In this document: positions 23,411-32,660 of the stretch, in pieces
How positions within the stretch are numbered: position 1 is the first letter of the stretch
How the letters are laid out: each line of letters opens with the position of its first letter
From: Bacteroidia bacterium
GTDB taxonomy: Bacteria; Bacteroidota; Bacteroidia; Chitinophagales; JAUHXS01
Length of the DNA: 64,000 nucleotides
Reading direction: 5' to 3'
Assembly: GCA_030426955.1 (NCBI GenBank)
Contig: JAUHXS010000001.1
Location: 208,661-272,660 of the forward strand
Position numbers and translations under genes: made by a program
Notes under the pieces: model-generated
What the model saw: the letters and a program-made list of their open reading frames with translations, nothing else
Told to the model about the DNA's origin: nothing
Databases searched by the model: none

Positions 23411-24199
23411 TTAATACCTTATTGTGAAATGCTCTTTTGTCTGTTCTTTTCTAAAAAATACTAAGCCCATTCTGAATAAGTCTATACTTACCGTAACCCT
23501 CGGATGATTGATTATTTCTTTCCAGACCTTTTCCATTTGCTTTGACCAATGGATGTCATCAAAGACAAAAACAGAGTCGTTATTGACCTTGTCTAAGCAG
23601 ATTTCGAAATAGTTTAAAGTGCTTTCATACTGATGGTTTCCATCAAAAAAAATCATGTCTAGAGATGGTATGCTCTTCACTACTTGCTTGAGCACTTGAT
23701 CGAAGTTACCTGTGATCAGGTTGACATTACTGACTCCTAAATTTGAAAAATTATTTTGAGCTTTATTGGTGATGTTTTCACATCCCTCAATAGTTGTGAT
23801 CTGACTTTCGGGAATTCCTTTTGAAAGGTATGTAGTTCCTAAACCAAGATTTGTGCCAAGTTCCAATATATTATTTGGTTTAAAGTATCGAGTCAACCGG
23901 AACAAAAGCTGACCATACTTTTTACTGACTGAAGAGTGCTTTACGATAGCGCTGATTTTTCTACGATTGTTATTCTTAGTCTTTGATCCCGCACCTAAGT
24001 CATTTATGGTAATATATTCGTTACTTTTTAATAGCTTATTTCTAAGGTTGTCTATCTGTTTGTAAGCTTCGAAATATGTTTTGTCATATATACAGTCTTC
24101 CAGTAGTTTATATACAAAAGGAGAGTGTGTTCCATGTTTGGTTTTTGATTGAATTAAGTAAGTTATGTAGGTCTTTAAAGTTGTAAATTTATCTATCAC
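23411..24199 (-). CDS. Class I SAM-dependent methyltransferase
   Basis: A 262-residue protein. The SAM-binding motif I is NILELGTNLGLGTTYL, followed by TTIEGCENITNKAQNNF (acidic motif II), the GNFDQVLKQVV segment and the LDMIFFDGNHQYESTLNYFE motif, an arrangement like that of Methyltransf_24/O-methyltransferase-type enzymes. The N terminus (HGTHSPFVYKLLEDCIYD) is a common start in Bacteroidota members of this group. Substrate unknown. It is divergent from the isoaspartyl peptidase gene 27 bp away. Confidence 0.82.
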   Translation of the reverse strand: MIDKFTTLKTYITYLIQSKTKHGTHSPFVYKLLEDCIYDKTYFEAYKQIDNLRNKLLKSNEYITINDLGAGSKTKNNNRRKISAIVKHSSVSKKYGQLLFRLTRYFKPNNILELGTNLGLGTTYLSKGIPESQITTIEGCENITNKAQNNFSNLGVSNVNLITGNFDQVLKQVVKSIPSLDMIFFDGNHQYESTLNYFEICLDKVNNDSVFVFDDIHWSKQMEKVWKEIINHPRVTVSIDLFRMGLVFFRKEQTKEHFTIRY

Positions 24200-24226
24200 A
24201 ATTTAAATATACACAACATCATTAAA

Positions 24227-25171
24227 ATGAAAGTATTTGGTTTAGCAATACATGGAGGTGCAGGCAATATTCAAAAGGAATATATGACACCTGAATTGGA
24301 AAGGGCCTATGAAGAAAAGCTTTCGGAGGCTTTAGAAGTTGGTTATAAGCTCTTGGCATCTGGCGCACCATCTTTAAATGTTGCTGAAGAGACAATTAAA
24401 GTGTTAGAAGATAGCCCGCTTTTTAACGCAGGCAAGGGGTCTGTTTTTAATCATCAGGGTAAAATTGAAATGGATGCAGCGATTATGAATGGTGAAAACC
24501 TGACTGCAGGAGCTGTAGCAGGCGTTAAAAATATTAAAAATCCGATTACACTGGCTCGTAAAGTATTAGACATTTCTGACCATGTTTTTTTAATAGGAGA
24601 GGGAGCAGAGCAATTTGCTAAAGACAACAGTATCGATTTTGAAGATGATCGATATTTTTTTGATCATAAGCGTTGGGAGCAGTTTCAAAAAATTAGAGAT
24701 ACAGAGGCAACTCAGCTAGATCATTCACAATCAAATGTTGATATACTTGAGAACAATAAGTTTGGAACTGTAGGAGCTGTAGCCCTAGATCAACAAGGTA
24801 ATTTAGCAAGTGGTTCTTCTACGGGAGGTGTTACCAATAAAAAACATGGTAGGGTTGGAGACTCTCCTGTGATCGGAAGTGGCTTGTACGCCAATCATCA
24901 ATGTGCGGTTTCATCTACGGGGCATGGCGAGTATTTTCTTAGGAATGTAGTAGCTTATGATATTGTAAAGTCTATTGAGTTAAGTTCGTTGAGTTTGAAA
25001 GAGGTGTGTGAAAACACTATCAATAAAAAGTTAGCGGATATTGGAGGGTTAGGAGGAGTTATTGCTATCGACAAAAATGGGCTAGTTGCAATGCCATTTA
25101 ATACACCTGGAATGTACAGAGCCTTTAAAACCTCAAATGAGGAAGGATGTGTAAGAATGTATGATTATTAG
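24227..25171 (+). CDS. iaaA: Isoaspartyl peptidase / type 2 L-asparaginase
   Basis: A 314-residue Ntn-hydrolase that removes isoaspartyl residues from peptides and hydrolyses asparagine. The start LAIHGGAGNI is diagnostic; NAGKGSVFNHQGKIEMDAAI and GAVAGVKNIKNPITLAR follow. Self-cleavage before Thr 181 in NNKFGTVGAVALD would expose the nucleophile; STGGVTNKKHGRVGDSPVIG and STGHGEYFLRN complete the site. No signal peptide, so cytoplasmic. It ends directly against the convergent ilvE gene with no spacer, so the two 3' ends must share terminating signals. Confidence 0.93.
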   Translation: MKVFGLAIHGGAGNIQKEYMTPELERAYEEKLSEALEVGYKLLASGAPSLNVAEETIKVLEDSPLFNAGKGSVFNHQGKIEMDAAIMNGENLTAGAVAGVKNIKNPITLARKVLDISDHVFLIGEGAEQFAKDNSIDFEDDRYFFDHKRWEQFQKIRDTEATQLDHSQSNVDILENNKFGTVGAVALDQQGNLASGSSTGGVTNKKHGRVGDSPVIGSGLYANHQCAVSSTGHGEYFLRNVVAYDIVKSIELSSLSLKEVCENTINKKLADIGGLGGVIAIDKNGLVAMPFNTPGMYRAFKTSNEEGCVRMYDY

Positions 25172-26251
25172 TTAGACTACTTCTGTGTCTACCTTAACCT
25201 TTTTGACCCATCCAAAGGGATCCTCTGTTTTCGAAGTTTTAATGGCCTCTAATTCAGACTTTACCTTGTATATAATGGAATCTTGAGAAAGCTCAGGTAA
25301 ATCTAAGTCTTCCCCTTTGTAGTTATAAGTGGCAACAGGAGCTATCGTTGCTGCAGTTCCAGTTCCAAAAGAACCTTCTAGTTTGCCTTCACGATATGCG
25401 GTAACAATTTCGTCTATTGTTAGCTCTCTTTCTTCTACTTTAGCGCCTAAGTGTTTTAGCAATTGAATAACAGAGTCTCTTGTGATACCATCTAACAGTG
25501 AGTCATTGACCTTTGGTGTTACGATTGTGTCATCCATAATGAAGAATATGTTCATCGTACCAATTTCCTGAACATACTTAAAATCTCTGCCGTCTAACCA
25601 AAGTACCTGGTCATATCCCTGCTCTCTAGCCTCTTTCATAGGAAGGAATGTAGCAGCATAGTTTCCTGCTGCTTTTGCAAATCCTGTACCTCCAGAAAAT
25701 GCTCTGACATATTTATCTGCTACCTTTACTCTTACAGGCTTGGAATAATACGCGCCTGCAGGAGAGGTGATGATCATAAACCTAAAGTTCTGAGTTGGCT
25801 TGATCCCTATATAATCATCAGTAGCAAACATGAATGGTCTTACATATAAGGAACAATGTTCTTTTGTTGGAATCCATGCGTGATCTAGTTCTATTAATTT
25901 ATTTAAACCCTCCATGAAAATCTCTTTTGGAAGATCCGGCATTGCCATTCTTCTGGCAGAGATATTTAATCTTTCTTGATTTCTTTCAGGTCTGAAAAGC
26001 TGCGGTGTGCCATCTGGAGCTTTATAGGCCTTCATTCCCTCAAATATAGATTGACCGTAATGAATAAAAGTTGTTGCAGGACTTAACGATATATCGCCAT
26101 AAGGCACGATTCTACAATCTCTCCAATCGCCATCATAATAATCTGCAATGAACATATGATCTCCATAACTATGTCCAAATAAAAGATTATCAAAATCTAC
26201 TTCATGGACACGAGAATAAGAAACCTTTTCAATACTAATGGGATAATTCAT
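25172..26251 (-). CDS. ilvE: Branched-chain amino acid aminotransferase
   Basis: A 359-residue class IV PLP enzyme that makes and breaks down Leu, Ile and Val. The PLP lysine is Lys 193 in FSGGTGFAKAAGNYAATFLP; other family marks are FIHYGQSIFEGMKAYKAPDG, RPERNQERLNISARRM, EIGTMNIFFIMDD and LEGSFGTGTAATIAPV. Length and motifs are those of the larger bacterial/eukaryotic-type IlvE. Single gene on the minus strand. Confidence 0.95.
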   Translation of the reverse strand: MNYPISIEKVSYSRVHEVDFDNLLFGHSYGDHMFIADYYDGDWRDCRIVPYGDISLSPATTFIHYGQSIFEGMKAYKAPDGTPQLFRPERNQERLNISARRMAMPDLPKEIFMEGLNKLIELDHAWIPTKEHCSLYVRPFMFATDDYIGIKPTQNFRFMIITSPAGAYYSKPVRVKVADKYVRAFSGGTGFAKAAGNYAATFLPMKEAREQGYDQVLWLDGRDFKYVQEIGTMNIFFIMDDTIVTPKVNDSLLDGITRDSVIQLLKHLGAKVEERELTIDEIVTAYREGKLEGSFGTGTAATIAPVATYNYKGEDLDLPELSQDSIIYKVKSELEAIKTSKTEDPFGWVKKVKVDTEVV

Positions 26252-26360
26252 ATTGCTCTATATTTTTGGTAAATTTAACGAAAATTTGTCACTTTTTTGA
26301 TGAAAATATTTTTTGTAACCGTTGGCGTGCTTGTATTCTACTGATTTTCACTACTGTTAA

Positions 26361-26825
26361 ATGAACAAAAAAATAATATCAGAGATTTTAGGTGATTCTG
26401 TTTATCAAGTTAAGAGTCCTTTAGTATCTGAAGAAAGCTTTTTATTGGAACAACAAGGGGATAATGATTTGCTTGTGTTGCTTGATAGTGAATTGACATC
26501 AGATTTGAGGGAATTTTTAAGTAAAATTCTATCTGCAGTGCATTACGATATTACAAATACGACTCTAACTAACGTGAATGATTTACCCAATAAAAGGTTT
26601 ACATATCTGGAGCAAAACATTCGTTTTAAGAAAGTAATATGCTTTGGCATAAGCCCTGAAGCTATCAACCTAAATATAAATTCGATAAAATATAGACCTC
26701 TGGCCATCGGAGATAAAACACTACTGTTTAGCGAATCTTTATTTAAAGTTCAAGAAGATAAAGAAAAGAAAGCTAAGCTTTGGAATGCACTACAAGCGTT
26801 ATTTATGGTAAAAAAAGAAATGTAA
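26361..26825 (+). CDS. Conserved-type protein upstream of rdgB, function not recognised
   Basis: A 154-residue soluble acidic protein without signal or membrane segments. It has an alpha/beta look (DLLVLLDSELTSDLREFLSK, RFKKVICFGISPEAINLNIN), reminiscent of the single-domain fold of DNA polymerase III psi or uracil-DNA glycosylase-like proteins, but I cannot assign it. Its stop is one base from the rdgB start, so the two genes are surely co-transcribed, which hints at nucleotide or replication-linked work. Confidence 0.6.
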   Translation: MNKKIISEILGDSVYQVKSPLVSEESFLLEQQGDNDLLVLLDSELTSDLREFLSKILSAVHYDITNTTLTNVNDLPNKRFTYLEQNIRFKKVICFGISPEAINLNINSIKYRPLAIGDKTLLFSESLFKVQEDKEKKAKLWNALQALFMVKKEM

Positions 26826-26826
26826 G

Positions 26827-27414
26827 ATGAAGCTAGTATTTGCGACTAACAATCCTAATAAATTGAAAGAAGCCAAAAGCTTGCTATCAAATAAGCTAGA
26901 GATACTTAGCCTTAAGGATATTGGTTGCGAAGAAGAACTGCCTGAAACGCATGATACATTAGAGGAGAATGCTTTTGAAAAAGCAAACTATGTTTATACT
27001 AACTATAGCGTAAACTGTTTTTCAGAGGACACCGGATTAGAGATAGACGCATTAAATGGAGCGCCTGGCGTTTATTCAGCTAGATATGCTGGTGAGCATG
27101 GCAATGCTGAAGCGAATATGGATCTAGTATTAAAAAATATGAAAGACGTTGAGAATAGAGCAGCAAGGTTTCGAACGATTATTTCTTTAATTATAGATGG
27201 CAAAAAATATCAGTTTGAAGGAATTGTAACTGGAGAAATTTTGAAAGAAAGGGTTGGGGCTGATGGGTTTGGTTATGATCCAATATTTAGACCTAATGGT
27301 TATGAAACTTCTTTTGCTGAAATGCCTTTGGAGCAAAAGAGTTCAATAAGTCATAGAGGAGAGGCTATTAGAAAACTAGTAAGCTTTTTAATGTCAAGTT
27401 CAGTCAATTATTAG
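26827..27414 (+). CDS. rdgB: Non-canonical purine NTP pyrophosphatase (RdgB/HAM1)
   Basis: A 195-residue enzyme that clears dITP, XTP and similar nucleotides before they enter DNA. Family marks: LVFATNNPNKLKEAKSLL at the start, SEDTGLEIDALNGAPGVYSA (catalytic Asp), DGFGYDPIFRPNGYETSFAE and SHRGEAIRKL at the end. Length is typical. It is second in a two-gene unit and its 3' end overlaps that of the convergent ubiA-type gene by 4 bp. Confidence 0.95.
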   Translation: MKLVFATNNPNKLKEAKSLLSNKLEILSLKDIGCEEELPETHDTLEENAFEKANYVYTNYSVNCFSEDTGLEIDALNGAPGVYSARYAGEHGNAEANMDLVLKNMKDVENRAARFRTIISLIIDGKKYQFEGIVTGEILKERVGADGFGYDPIFRPNGYETSFAEMPLEQKSSISHRGEAIRKLVSFLMSSSVNY

Positions 27415-28400
27415 CCCTTAATTTCTAATAAGTAGTAAAAATACCCCATCGATGCAATACCCAGGAAGAGAATGGCTTTCATGACTTTACTGAGCTGCTC
27501 ATAATCTTGCTTTTCTTTTGCTTGAAAAAGATTCCAAAGCATAAAGAGAATTGGCAGTTGTATGGTTGCTAAAATGTACATCCACATTTCATAAGGCTCT
27601 TTTACGATCCTCAATGTTTGTACGTAAATCGTACCAGCTAGTACAATTAAACTCAGTATATAGATAATTATTTTCGACTTACCTATTCCCAAGACGATGG
27701 GAAGTGTTTTTGCATTATAGGCTCGATCTCCCTTTACATCTTCAATATCTTTAATAATTTCTCTTACTAAGGATACAAAAAATGCGAATAAGGTATAGGC
27801 TATCGTCATAGATAATAATCCACTCACGGCATAAAGATCACTAGCTGTCTTTCCTTTAAAAATGATAGATTCAAAAAGAGTAACTGTGACAATTACCATT
27901 GCTGATAAACCAGCTATTACAAGATTGCCTATGATAAATTGCTTTTTGTAAGAATTAGCATAAAACCAAAGCATCCCAGCAATAACAACATGAATAAAGC
28001 CTAGTTTGATATTCCCAGCCGTCCAGGCTAAATAAAAACCGATAATAATAGCTATTGTATTTAGGATAAGGTGAAGGTTGAAAGCATATTTTTCTTTGAT
28101 TTTATTGCCAATAATAACTTTATCAGGTTTGTTTATTTTATCAATTCCTACATCATAGTAGTCGTTTATGATATAACCTGCCGAGGCAATTAAAACAGTG
28201 GATAAGCTAAGTAAGAAAAAATGAATGTGATCAAGAGTAGAATACTTTCCATAAATATTTAATATAGGGATAAAAACTAGGTAATGAAGCAGATATTGTG
28301 TTGCTAATATTATTGCAAGATTAATTGGTCGAATCAGATTAAATATGGAGGATAATACATCCCCTCTTCCTTTTAGGGGATAGGGCTGGTTGCTTTTCAT
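27411..28400 (-). CDS. UbiA-family prenyltransferase (geranylgeranylglycerol-phosphate GGT-like)
   Basis: A 329-residue membrane protein with about eight hydrophobic helices. The first Asp motif is NDYYDVGIDKINKPDKVIIG and the second DIEDVKGDRAYNAKTLPIVL; both bind the prenyl diphosphate via magnesium. Such Bacteroidota proteins are commonly annotated as geranylgeranylglycerol-phosphate geranylgeranyltransferase; the true acceptor here is not evident. It is third in a minus-strand run after sucC and the tsaC-type gene (12-bp spacer). Confidence 0.85.
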   Translation of the reverse strand: MKSNQPYPLKGRGDVLSSIFNLIRPINLAIILATQYLLHYLVFIPILNIYGKYSTLDHIHFFLLSLSTVLIASAGYIINDYYDVGIDKINKPDKVIIGNKIKEKYAFNLHLILNTIAIIIGFYLAWTAGNIKLGFIHVVIAGMLWFYANSYKKQFIIGNLVIAGLSAMVIVTVTLFESIIFKGKTASDLYAVSGLLSMTIAYTLFAFFVSLVREIIKDIEDVKGDRAYNAKTLPIVLGIGKSKIIIYILSLIVLAGTIYVQTLRIVKEPYEMWMYILATIQLPILFMLWNLFQAKEKQDYEQLSKVMKAILFLGIASMGYFYYLLEIKG

Positions 28401-28412
28401 CTTTAATTAAGA

Positions 28413-29033
28413 TTAAATAAATTCATTTATATCACCTTTCCCTTCACGAATAACCTCTAAGTTATCGTTTTCAAAACTAATAATGGAAGAAGCTTGATTA
28501 TCTCCATATCCACCATCAATAACTAGATCCACTAATTTACCATACTGTTGAAAAATCTCATTTGGGTCTGTCATGTACTCTAAAACCTCATCGTCGTGAT
28601 GCAATGAAGTCGATAAGATAGGGTGGTTAAGCTCCCTTACAATCGATCTTGCTATTTCATTGTTAGGAATTCTTATGCCTACTGACTTTTTCTTGGTTTT
28701 TAAAAGCTTCGGAACATTATTATTCGCCTTTAAAATAAAAGTAAAAGGACCAGGAAGCGCTTTGCGCATTACTTTATAAGCAGGGGTTGGCAGGTTTAGT
28801 GTATATTCCGAAATATGGCTTAAATCATTACAAATAAAAGATAGATTAGCTTTCTCTGGCTTAATACCTTTTATTTGACAAACTCTTGCAATGGCCTTGG
28901 GTTTTGATATGTCACAACCCAAAGCATATACAGTATCCGTAGGGTAAATAATGACACCACCACTTTTAAGACACTCTACAACCTGATTGATCTTTCTCCT
29001 TTCAGGATTGTCAGGATGTATGCTTAAGAACAT
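28413..29033 (-). CDS. tsaC: L-threonylcarbamoyladenylate synthase (YrdC/Sua5 family)
   Basis: A 206-residue YrdC-domain protein that makes threonylcarbamoyl-AMP for the t6A modification of tRNA. Motifs: GGVIIYPTDTVYALGCDISK, IKGIKPEKANLSFICNDLSH, PGPFTFILKANNNVPKL and VGIRIPNNEIARSIVREL. It lacks the extra Sua5 domain. It lies between sucC (16 bp) and the prenyltransferase gene on the minus strand. Confidence 0.9.
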   Translation of the reverse strand: MFLSIHPDNPERRKINQVVECLKSGGVIIYPTDTVYALGCDISKPKAIARVCQIKGIKPEKANLSFICNDLSHISEYTLNLPTPAYKVMRKALPGPFTFILKANNNVPKLLKTKKKSVGIRIPNNEIARSIVRELNHPILSTSLHHDDEVLEYMTDPNEIFQQYGKLVDLVIDGGYGDNQASSIISFENDNLEVIREGKGDINEFI

Positions 29034-29049
29034 ATTAAGTGAACTAATT

Positions 29050-30243
29050 TTACTTCAACACATCATTCACAGCATCTGCTGCTTCTTGAAGTAAGATGAC
29101 GGAAGTAACTCTTAATCCAGATTCGTCGATCAACTTCTTTGCCTCTTCTGCATTAGTACCTTGAAGTCTAACAATAATAGGTACATTTACCTCTCCGATA
29201 TTTTTGTAAGCATCTACAACTCCTTGAGCTACACGATCACAACGTACAATTCCTCCAAAGATGTTGACCAATATAGCTTTGACCGCAGGATCTTGCAAGA
29301 TAATTCTAAATCCAGCTTCAACAGTTTCTGCATTTGCCTTTCCACCAACATCAAGGAAGTTAGCAGGTGAGCCTCCCGCTAACTTGATGATATCCATAGT
29401 TGCCATTGCTAAACCTGCTCCGTTTACCATGCAACCTACATTCCCATCTAGCTTAATGAAATTAAGACCATATTTACTTGCTTCAACTTCCGTTGGATCT
29501 TCTTCCGTTTCATCTCTTAGCTCAGCATAATCTTTATGGCGATATAACGCATTATCATCTAGCGTCACTTTTGCATCTACTGCAATGATCTTGTCATCGG
29601 AAGTCTTTAAAACAGGGTTAATCTCTACTAAAGAAGCATCAATCGATACAAATGTATTGTAAAGCTTAGTGATAAACTTGGTCATATTCTTAAATGCATC
29701 TCCTGAAAGCCCTAAGTTGAAAGCGATCTTTCTAGCCTGAAATGGCATAAGCCCTCCAGTTTTAGGATCAATCCACTCCTTATGTACAAGGTGTGGGGTC
29801 TCTTCTGCAACTGCTTCTATGTCCATTCCCCCTTCAGTGGAGTATATAATTACGTTACACTTTTTCTCTCTATCCATTAAAATACTAACATAAAACTCTT
29901 TTGGTTCGGAAGCTCCAGGATAGTAAACGTCTTGTGCAACTAAAATTTTATTTACTTTCTTTCCTTTAGCACCTGTTTGAGGGGTAATTAACTGCATTCC
30001 AAGTATCTCATTTCCAATTTGTACCGCTTCTTCTTGGGACTTTGCTAATTTTACACCTCCACCTTTACCACGTCCACCTGCGTGAATCTGTGCTTTGACA
30101 ACATACCACTCAGTTCCTGTTTCTGCATTGAGCTTTTCTGTTGTAGCTTTGATATCATTAGCGTTGTCAATAGCGATGCCTTCTTGTATATCTACGCCAA
30201 AGCTTTTTAAAATAGCTTTACTCTGGTATTCGTGTAAATTCAT
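29050..30243 (-). CDS. sucC: Succinyl-CoA synthetase (ADP-forming) beta subunit
   Basis: A 397-residue TCA-cycle subunit with an ATP-grasp domain: [20 protein letters not shown] at the start, [19 protein letters not shown] (nucleotide loop), [20 protein letters not shown] (metal binding) and [37 protein letters not shown] in the ligase part. Length is typical. The alpha subunit gene is not adjacent, so the two subunits are coded apart, as often in Bacteroidota. Confidence 0.95.
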   Translation of the reverse strand: MNLHEYQSKAILKSFGVDIQEGIAIDNANDIKATTEKLNAETGTEWYVVKAQIHAGGRGKGGGVKLAKSQEEAVQIGNEILGMQLITPQTGAKGKKVNKILVAQDVYYPGASEPKEFYVSILMDREKKCNVIIYSTEGGMDIEAVAEETPHLVHKEWIDPKTGGLMPFQARKIAFNLGLSGDAFKNMTKFITKLYNTFVSIDASLVEINPVLKTSDDKIIAVDAKVTLDDNALYRHKDYAELRDETEEDPTEVEASKYGLNFIKLDGNVGCMVNGAGLAMATMDIIKLAGGSPANFLDVGGKANAETVEAGFRIILQDPAVKAILVNIFGGIVRCDRVAQGVVDAYKNIGEVNVPIIVRLQGTNAEEAKKLIDESGLRVTSVILLQEAADAVNDVLK

Positions 30244-30465
30244 ATTATATATGTTAAAATGTTTCTATTAGATATACCTATTCTTATTAGGTTTATTTAA
30301 ATGTAAAGCCATTTAGAATAGGTTATACCGCCGCAAAATTCTCAAACTAAAGTGCGAGCGGTATAAAATTAAGACTTTGTATCGTGAATACAAATTAAGC
30401 TGTCCATTTATTCTGAATAATATCAATACATGAATAAAATCATAATTATCGGTATCTTTACTTTA

Positions 30466-31116
30466 ATGATTGTTGCAAAAGATGTATTTAAATCCTATGG
30501 AGATTTAGAAGTACTAAAGGGTGTTAGTTTAACAGTAGGACAGGGGGAGTTGGTCTCAATAGTTGGCTCTTCGGGAGCAGGAAAAAGCACGTTGCTTCAA
30601 ATTTTAGGCACTTTAGATACAGCAGATAAAGGAGAAATTGTAATTAATAATCAACGGCTTCAAACTTTAAAAAACAAAGAATTATCTAGGTTTCGGAATA
30701 AAGAGATTGGCTTTATTTTTCAGTTTCATCATTTGCTTCCTGAGTTTACTGCTTTAGAAAATGTTTGTATTCCTGGGCACATAGCCGAAAGAGATGAGCA
30801 AGATGTTATCGAAAGTGGAGAAAAGCTATTGGTTAGGCTAGGATTAAAAGACCGACTAGTTCACAAGCCAAACGAACTATCAGGTGGAGAACAACAAAGG
30901 GTAGCTGTAGCAAGAGCTTTGATTAACAGACCCGCAGTTATATTTGCTGATGAGCCATCTGGCAACTTGGACTCGAAAAACTCAAAAGAGTTACATCAAC
31001 TTTTTTTTGAACTCAAAAATGAATTTAATCAGACTTTTATTATAGTGACGCATAATAATGATCTAGCCGATCTTTCTGATAAAAAACTGGTAATGAGGGA
31101 TGGGGTAATCGTTTAG
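30466..31116 (+). CDS. lolD: ABC transporter ATP-binding protein, LolD-type
   Basis: Walker A is [10 protein letters not shown], signature [15 protein letters not shown], Walker [16 protein letters not shown] and the switch His is in IIVTHNNDL; the Q-loop is [18 protein letters not shown]. This is the LolD/MacB type that drives FtsX-like permeases, for example in moving lipoproteins to the outer membrane. A frame extends upstream to an ATG at 30430, but the added residues ([11 protein letters not shown]) are hydrophobic and foreign to the family, and TATCTTTA at 30454-30461 looks like a -7 element; I therefore take ATG 30466. No permease is adjacent; a LolC-like one lies at 55222-56448. Confidence 0.88.
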   Translation: MIVAKDVFKSYGDLEVLKGVSLTVGQGELVSIVGSSGAGKSTLLQILGTLDTADKGEIVINNQRLQTLKNKELSRFRNKEIGFIFQFHHLLPEFTALENVCIPGHIAERDEQDVIESGEKLLVRLGLKDRLVHKPNELSGGEQQRVAVARALINRPAVIFADEPSGNLDSKNSKELHQLFFELKNEFNQTFIIVTHNNDLADLSDKKLVMRDGVIV

Positions 31117-31446
31117 AGTTACGCTAGATGCTCAGTAGCTCTGCAAGGAGGGTAGTAAAATGTCTATTGTAACACCTGCTGGACAACCATTACAAGTCTC
31201 TAACCATATTTAATATTATTGGTTATTGCTATACCATTTGTTGAAATAGTTGCCTACATTGATGTTATATGTACAAGAATAATTCATTATACATGTATCC
31301 TTATATGTTTTTGATAGCGTAAAAAGTGTATTTTTTTACATTTAGATTAGATGAACTTTAGGAATATTTTGTTTGTTTTTTCAAATAGTTTGACAATTTA
31401 TGCAAATAAATGACAAGAAATATGTCATTTTCCCGTTATAAGAGTG

Positions 31447-31454
31447 TAAATTTG
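31447..31454 (+). promoter_or_regulatory. -7 element of a candidate small RNA
   Basis: TAAATTTG matches TAnnTTTG in a 455-bp gap without protein genes. Transcription would start near 31460, just ahead of the hairpin series described next. No clear -33 TTTG. Confidence 0.4.
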
Positions 31455-31459
31455 TTTCA

Positions 31460-31578
31460 TAAGGAACTAAACTAGACAACTTCTAGTTAAAAAATTAAGG
31501 TTGTCTTATTACCATAACCCGCTTCATGCGGCGGTTGCTATTCAGTTAGCACGGGTATAAGAGAACCTTTCTTATTTT
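31460..31578 (+). ncRNA. Candidate structured small RNA next to the DUF3800 gene
   Basis: Three paired regions follow one another. First, AGACAACTT (31474-31482) pairs with AA-GTTGTCT (31497-31506, one bulged G). Second, ACCCG (31517-31521) pairs with CGGGT (31552-31556), enclosing a TGCTA/TAGCA hairpin (31536-31540, 31547-31551) and a competing CCGC/GCGG hairpin (31519-31522, 31528-31531). Third, ATAAGAGA (31557-31564) pairs with TTTCTTAT (31568-31575), followed by TTTT, like a weak terminator; one pair is G-U, possible only on the plus strand. The 3' end overlaps the stop codon of the convergent DUF3800 gene. From memory, several structured RNA motifs near DUF3800 genes have been reported by computation. 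Confidence 0.5.
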
Positions 31579-32369
31579 GGCTTATCTACATTAAAAGGAC
31601 TAGCAACATCCAATGAGAATGGATTATCCTTCCAATAGAAATTTCCTAGCTTTTCTTCTTCAAAACGCTTTCTATCAAAAGGATCTATGATGAGATTGTA
31701 TTTATGCTGTAAAGCTTTGAAGTATCTTTCTTCTTTAAAAATGATATATCTCTGTAATGCCCACAGTAAATAATCCACAATACTTAACTCTGGATACATA
31801 CTGCTTTTAACTATATCACTTTTGTAAGATAGTTCAACCTTATCATCTTGTGCAACTGAGTCTATTGCTTTTATAATGGCTTGATTAAAGCGTTCCATTG
31901 TTGAACTCTTTCTCTGTGCTAGATAAAGATTGTATTGAATATCAGCTTTGCTTAGCCTTCTGGTTAGCAGTAGCTTTAATAGTTCAAAGTAGAATGCTGT
32001 TGGGTCACTGTTATGCCGTTTCTTGAATCTACCTAAATGTTTTCTGCCGATGATAACGTGTACCTGAAAACCTTTTAATCTTCTTAGATATTCAAAGAAC
32101 TTTGCTCTTATCTCTGAGTGGTCATTTTTTGCGTGTAAATACCAATCAGGTTGACTTACGGAATAAATGCTTTTATATAGAGGGTCTGCTAATATCTTCT
32201 TCTGAAAGCCAACTACCTGTTCTCTAAGTAATACTCTATTGTTAGTAGAAACCATGCCGATTAGTAGTAGAGGAGAGTACCCATCTGTACCTACTAGACT
32301 CTTTCCTCTCTTACCTAAGAAGGTTGGACTACCAGATTCGTCAATGAATATATACTTATGCTTCTTCAT
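31572..32369 (-). CDS. DUF3800 domain protein
   Basis: A 265-residue soluble protein. The start HKYIFIDESGSPTFLG has the DESG mark of DUF3800, and near the C terminus LSIVDYLLWALQRYIIFKEE fits the family's conserved 'LQxADxxxxAxxR'-type helix. The family is thought to have an RNase H-like fold with acidic active-site residues; no reaction is established that I know of. DUF3800 genes are often found in mobile and defence-related settings. Here the gene stands alone, with its own -7 element (32395-32402), and points at the candidate structured RNA at 31460-31578. Confidence 0.82.
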   Translation of the reverse strand: MKKHKYIFIDESGSPTFLGKRGKSLVGTDGYSPLLLIGMVSTNNRVLLREQVVGFQKKILADPLYKSIYSVSQPDWYLHAKNDHSEIRAKFFEYLRRLKGFQVHVIIGRKHLGRFKKRHNSDPTAFYFELLKLLLTRRLSKADIQYNLYLAQRKSSTMERFNQAIIKAIDSVAQDDKVELSYKSDIVKSSMYPELSIVDYLLWALQRYIIFKEERYFKALQHKYNLIIDPFDRKRFEEEKLGNFYWKDNPFSLDVASPFNVDKPK

Positions 32370-32394
32370 GGGTTAAGGTAATGTTAACCGATTA

Positions 32395-32422
32395 CAAACA
32401 TACAAATCTATTTTTTTACAAA
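32395..32422 (-). promoter_or_regulatory. Promoter-like site of the DUF3800 gene
   Basis: On the minus strand TATGTTTG (32395-32402) fits the -7 element and TTTG (32419-32422) the -33 element, although the 16-bp spacing is shorter than the usual 19-20. The ATG is 26 bp downstream. Confidence 0.45.
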
Positions 32423-32513
32423 AAGAGGAGTGATATGGGGTAAGGTAAAAAAGTTTCTTATACCACAATCATTGCACTTGAAACGTTATTTCCCTTTTTG
32501 CTTTTCCCACTTT

Positions 32514-32575
32514 ATAGTTGATAAACTTTTGCAAAATCGATAATAGTAAATATTACAGAACTTTTTATCAACTAT
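32514..32575. repeat. Inverted repeat between the DUF3800 gene and the secreted-protein pair
   Basis: Arms ATAGTTGATAAA (32514-32525) and its complement (32564-32575) with a 38-base loop; followed by TTTTTGG on the plus strand. It lies 85 bp beyond the 3' end of the secreted-protein gene and could help to end transcription. The rest of 32370-32660 is AT-rich and shows nothing else. Confidence 0.4.
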
Positions 32576-32660
32576 TTTTGGCCATCAAACCTTAAAAAAC
32601 AAAACAATTATGTGATGACCAAGTACTTAAGTTTCTTTCGGATATGCCTTGCTAAATAGC

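Noticed and set aside
30430-30465. Upstream start of the LolD-type gene adding 12 residues
   Set aside because: The added residues are hydrophobic and not part of the family, and a -7-like element lies within them.
31200-31571. A tRNA, tmRNA or 6S RNA in the gap before the DUF3800 gene
   Set aside because: No cloverleaf, TPsiC-like sequence, tag frame or long 6S-type hairpin; the paired regions fit only an unassigned structured RNA.
31572-32369. A retron or abortive-infection reverse transcriptase partner for the structured RNA
   Set aside because: No reverse transcriptase motif (YADD-type) occurs in the neighbouring proteins; DUF3800 is a different family.
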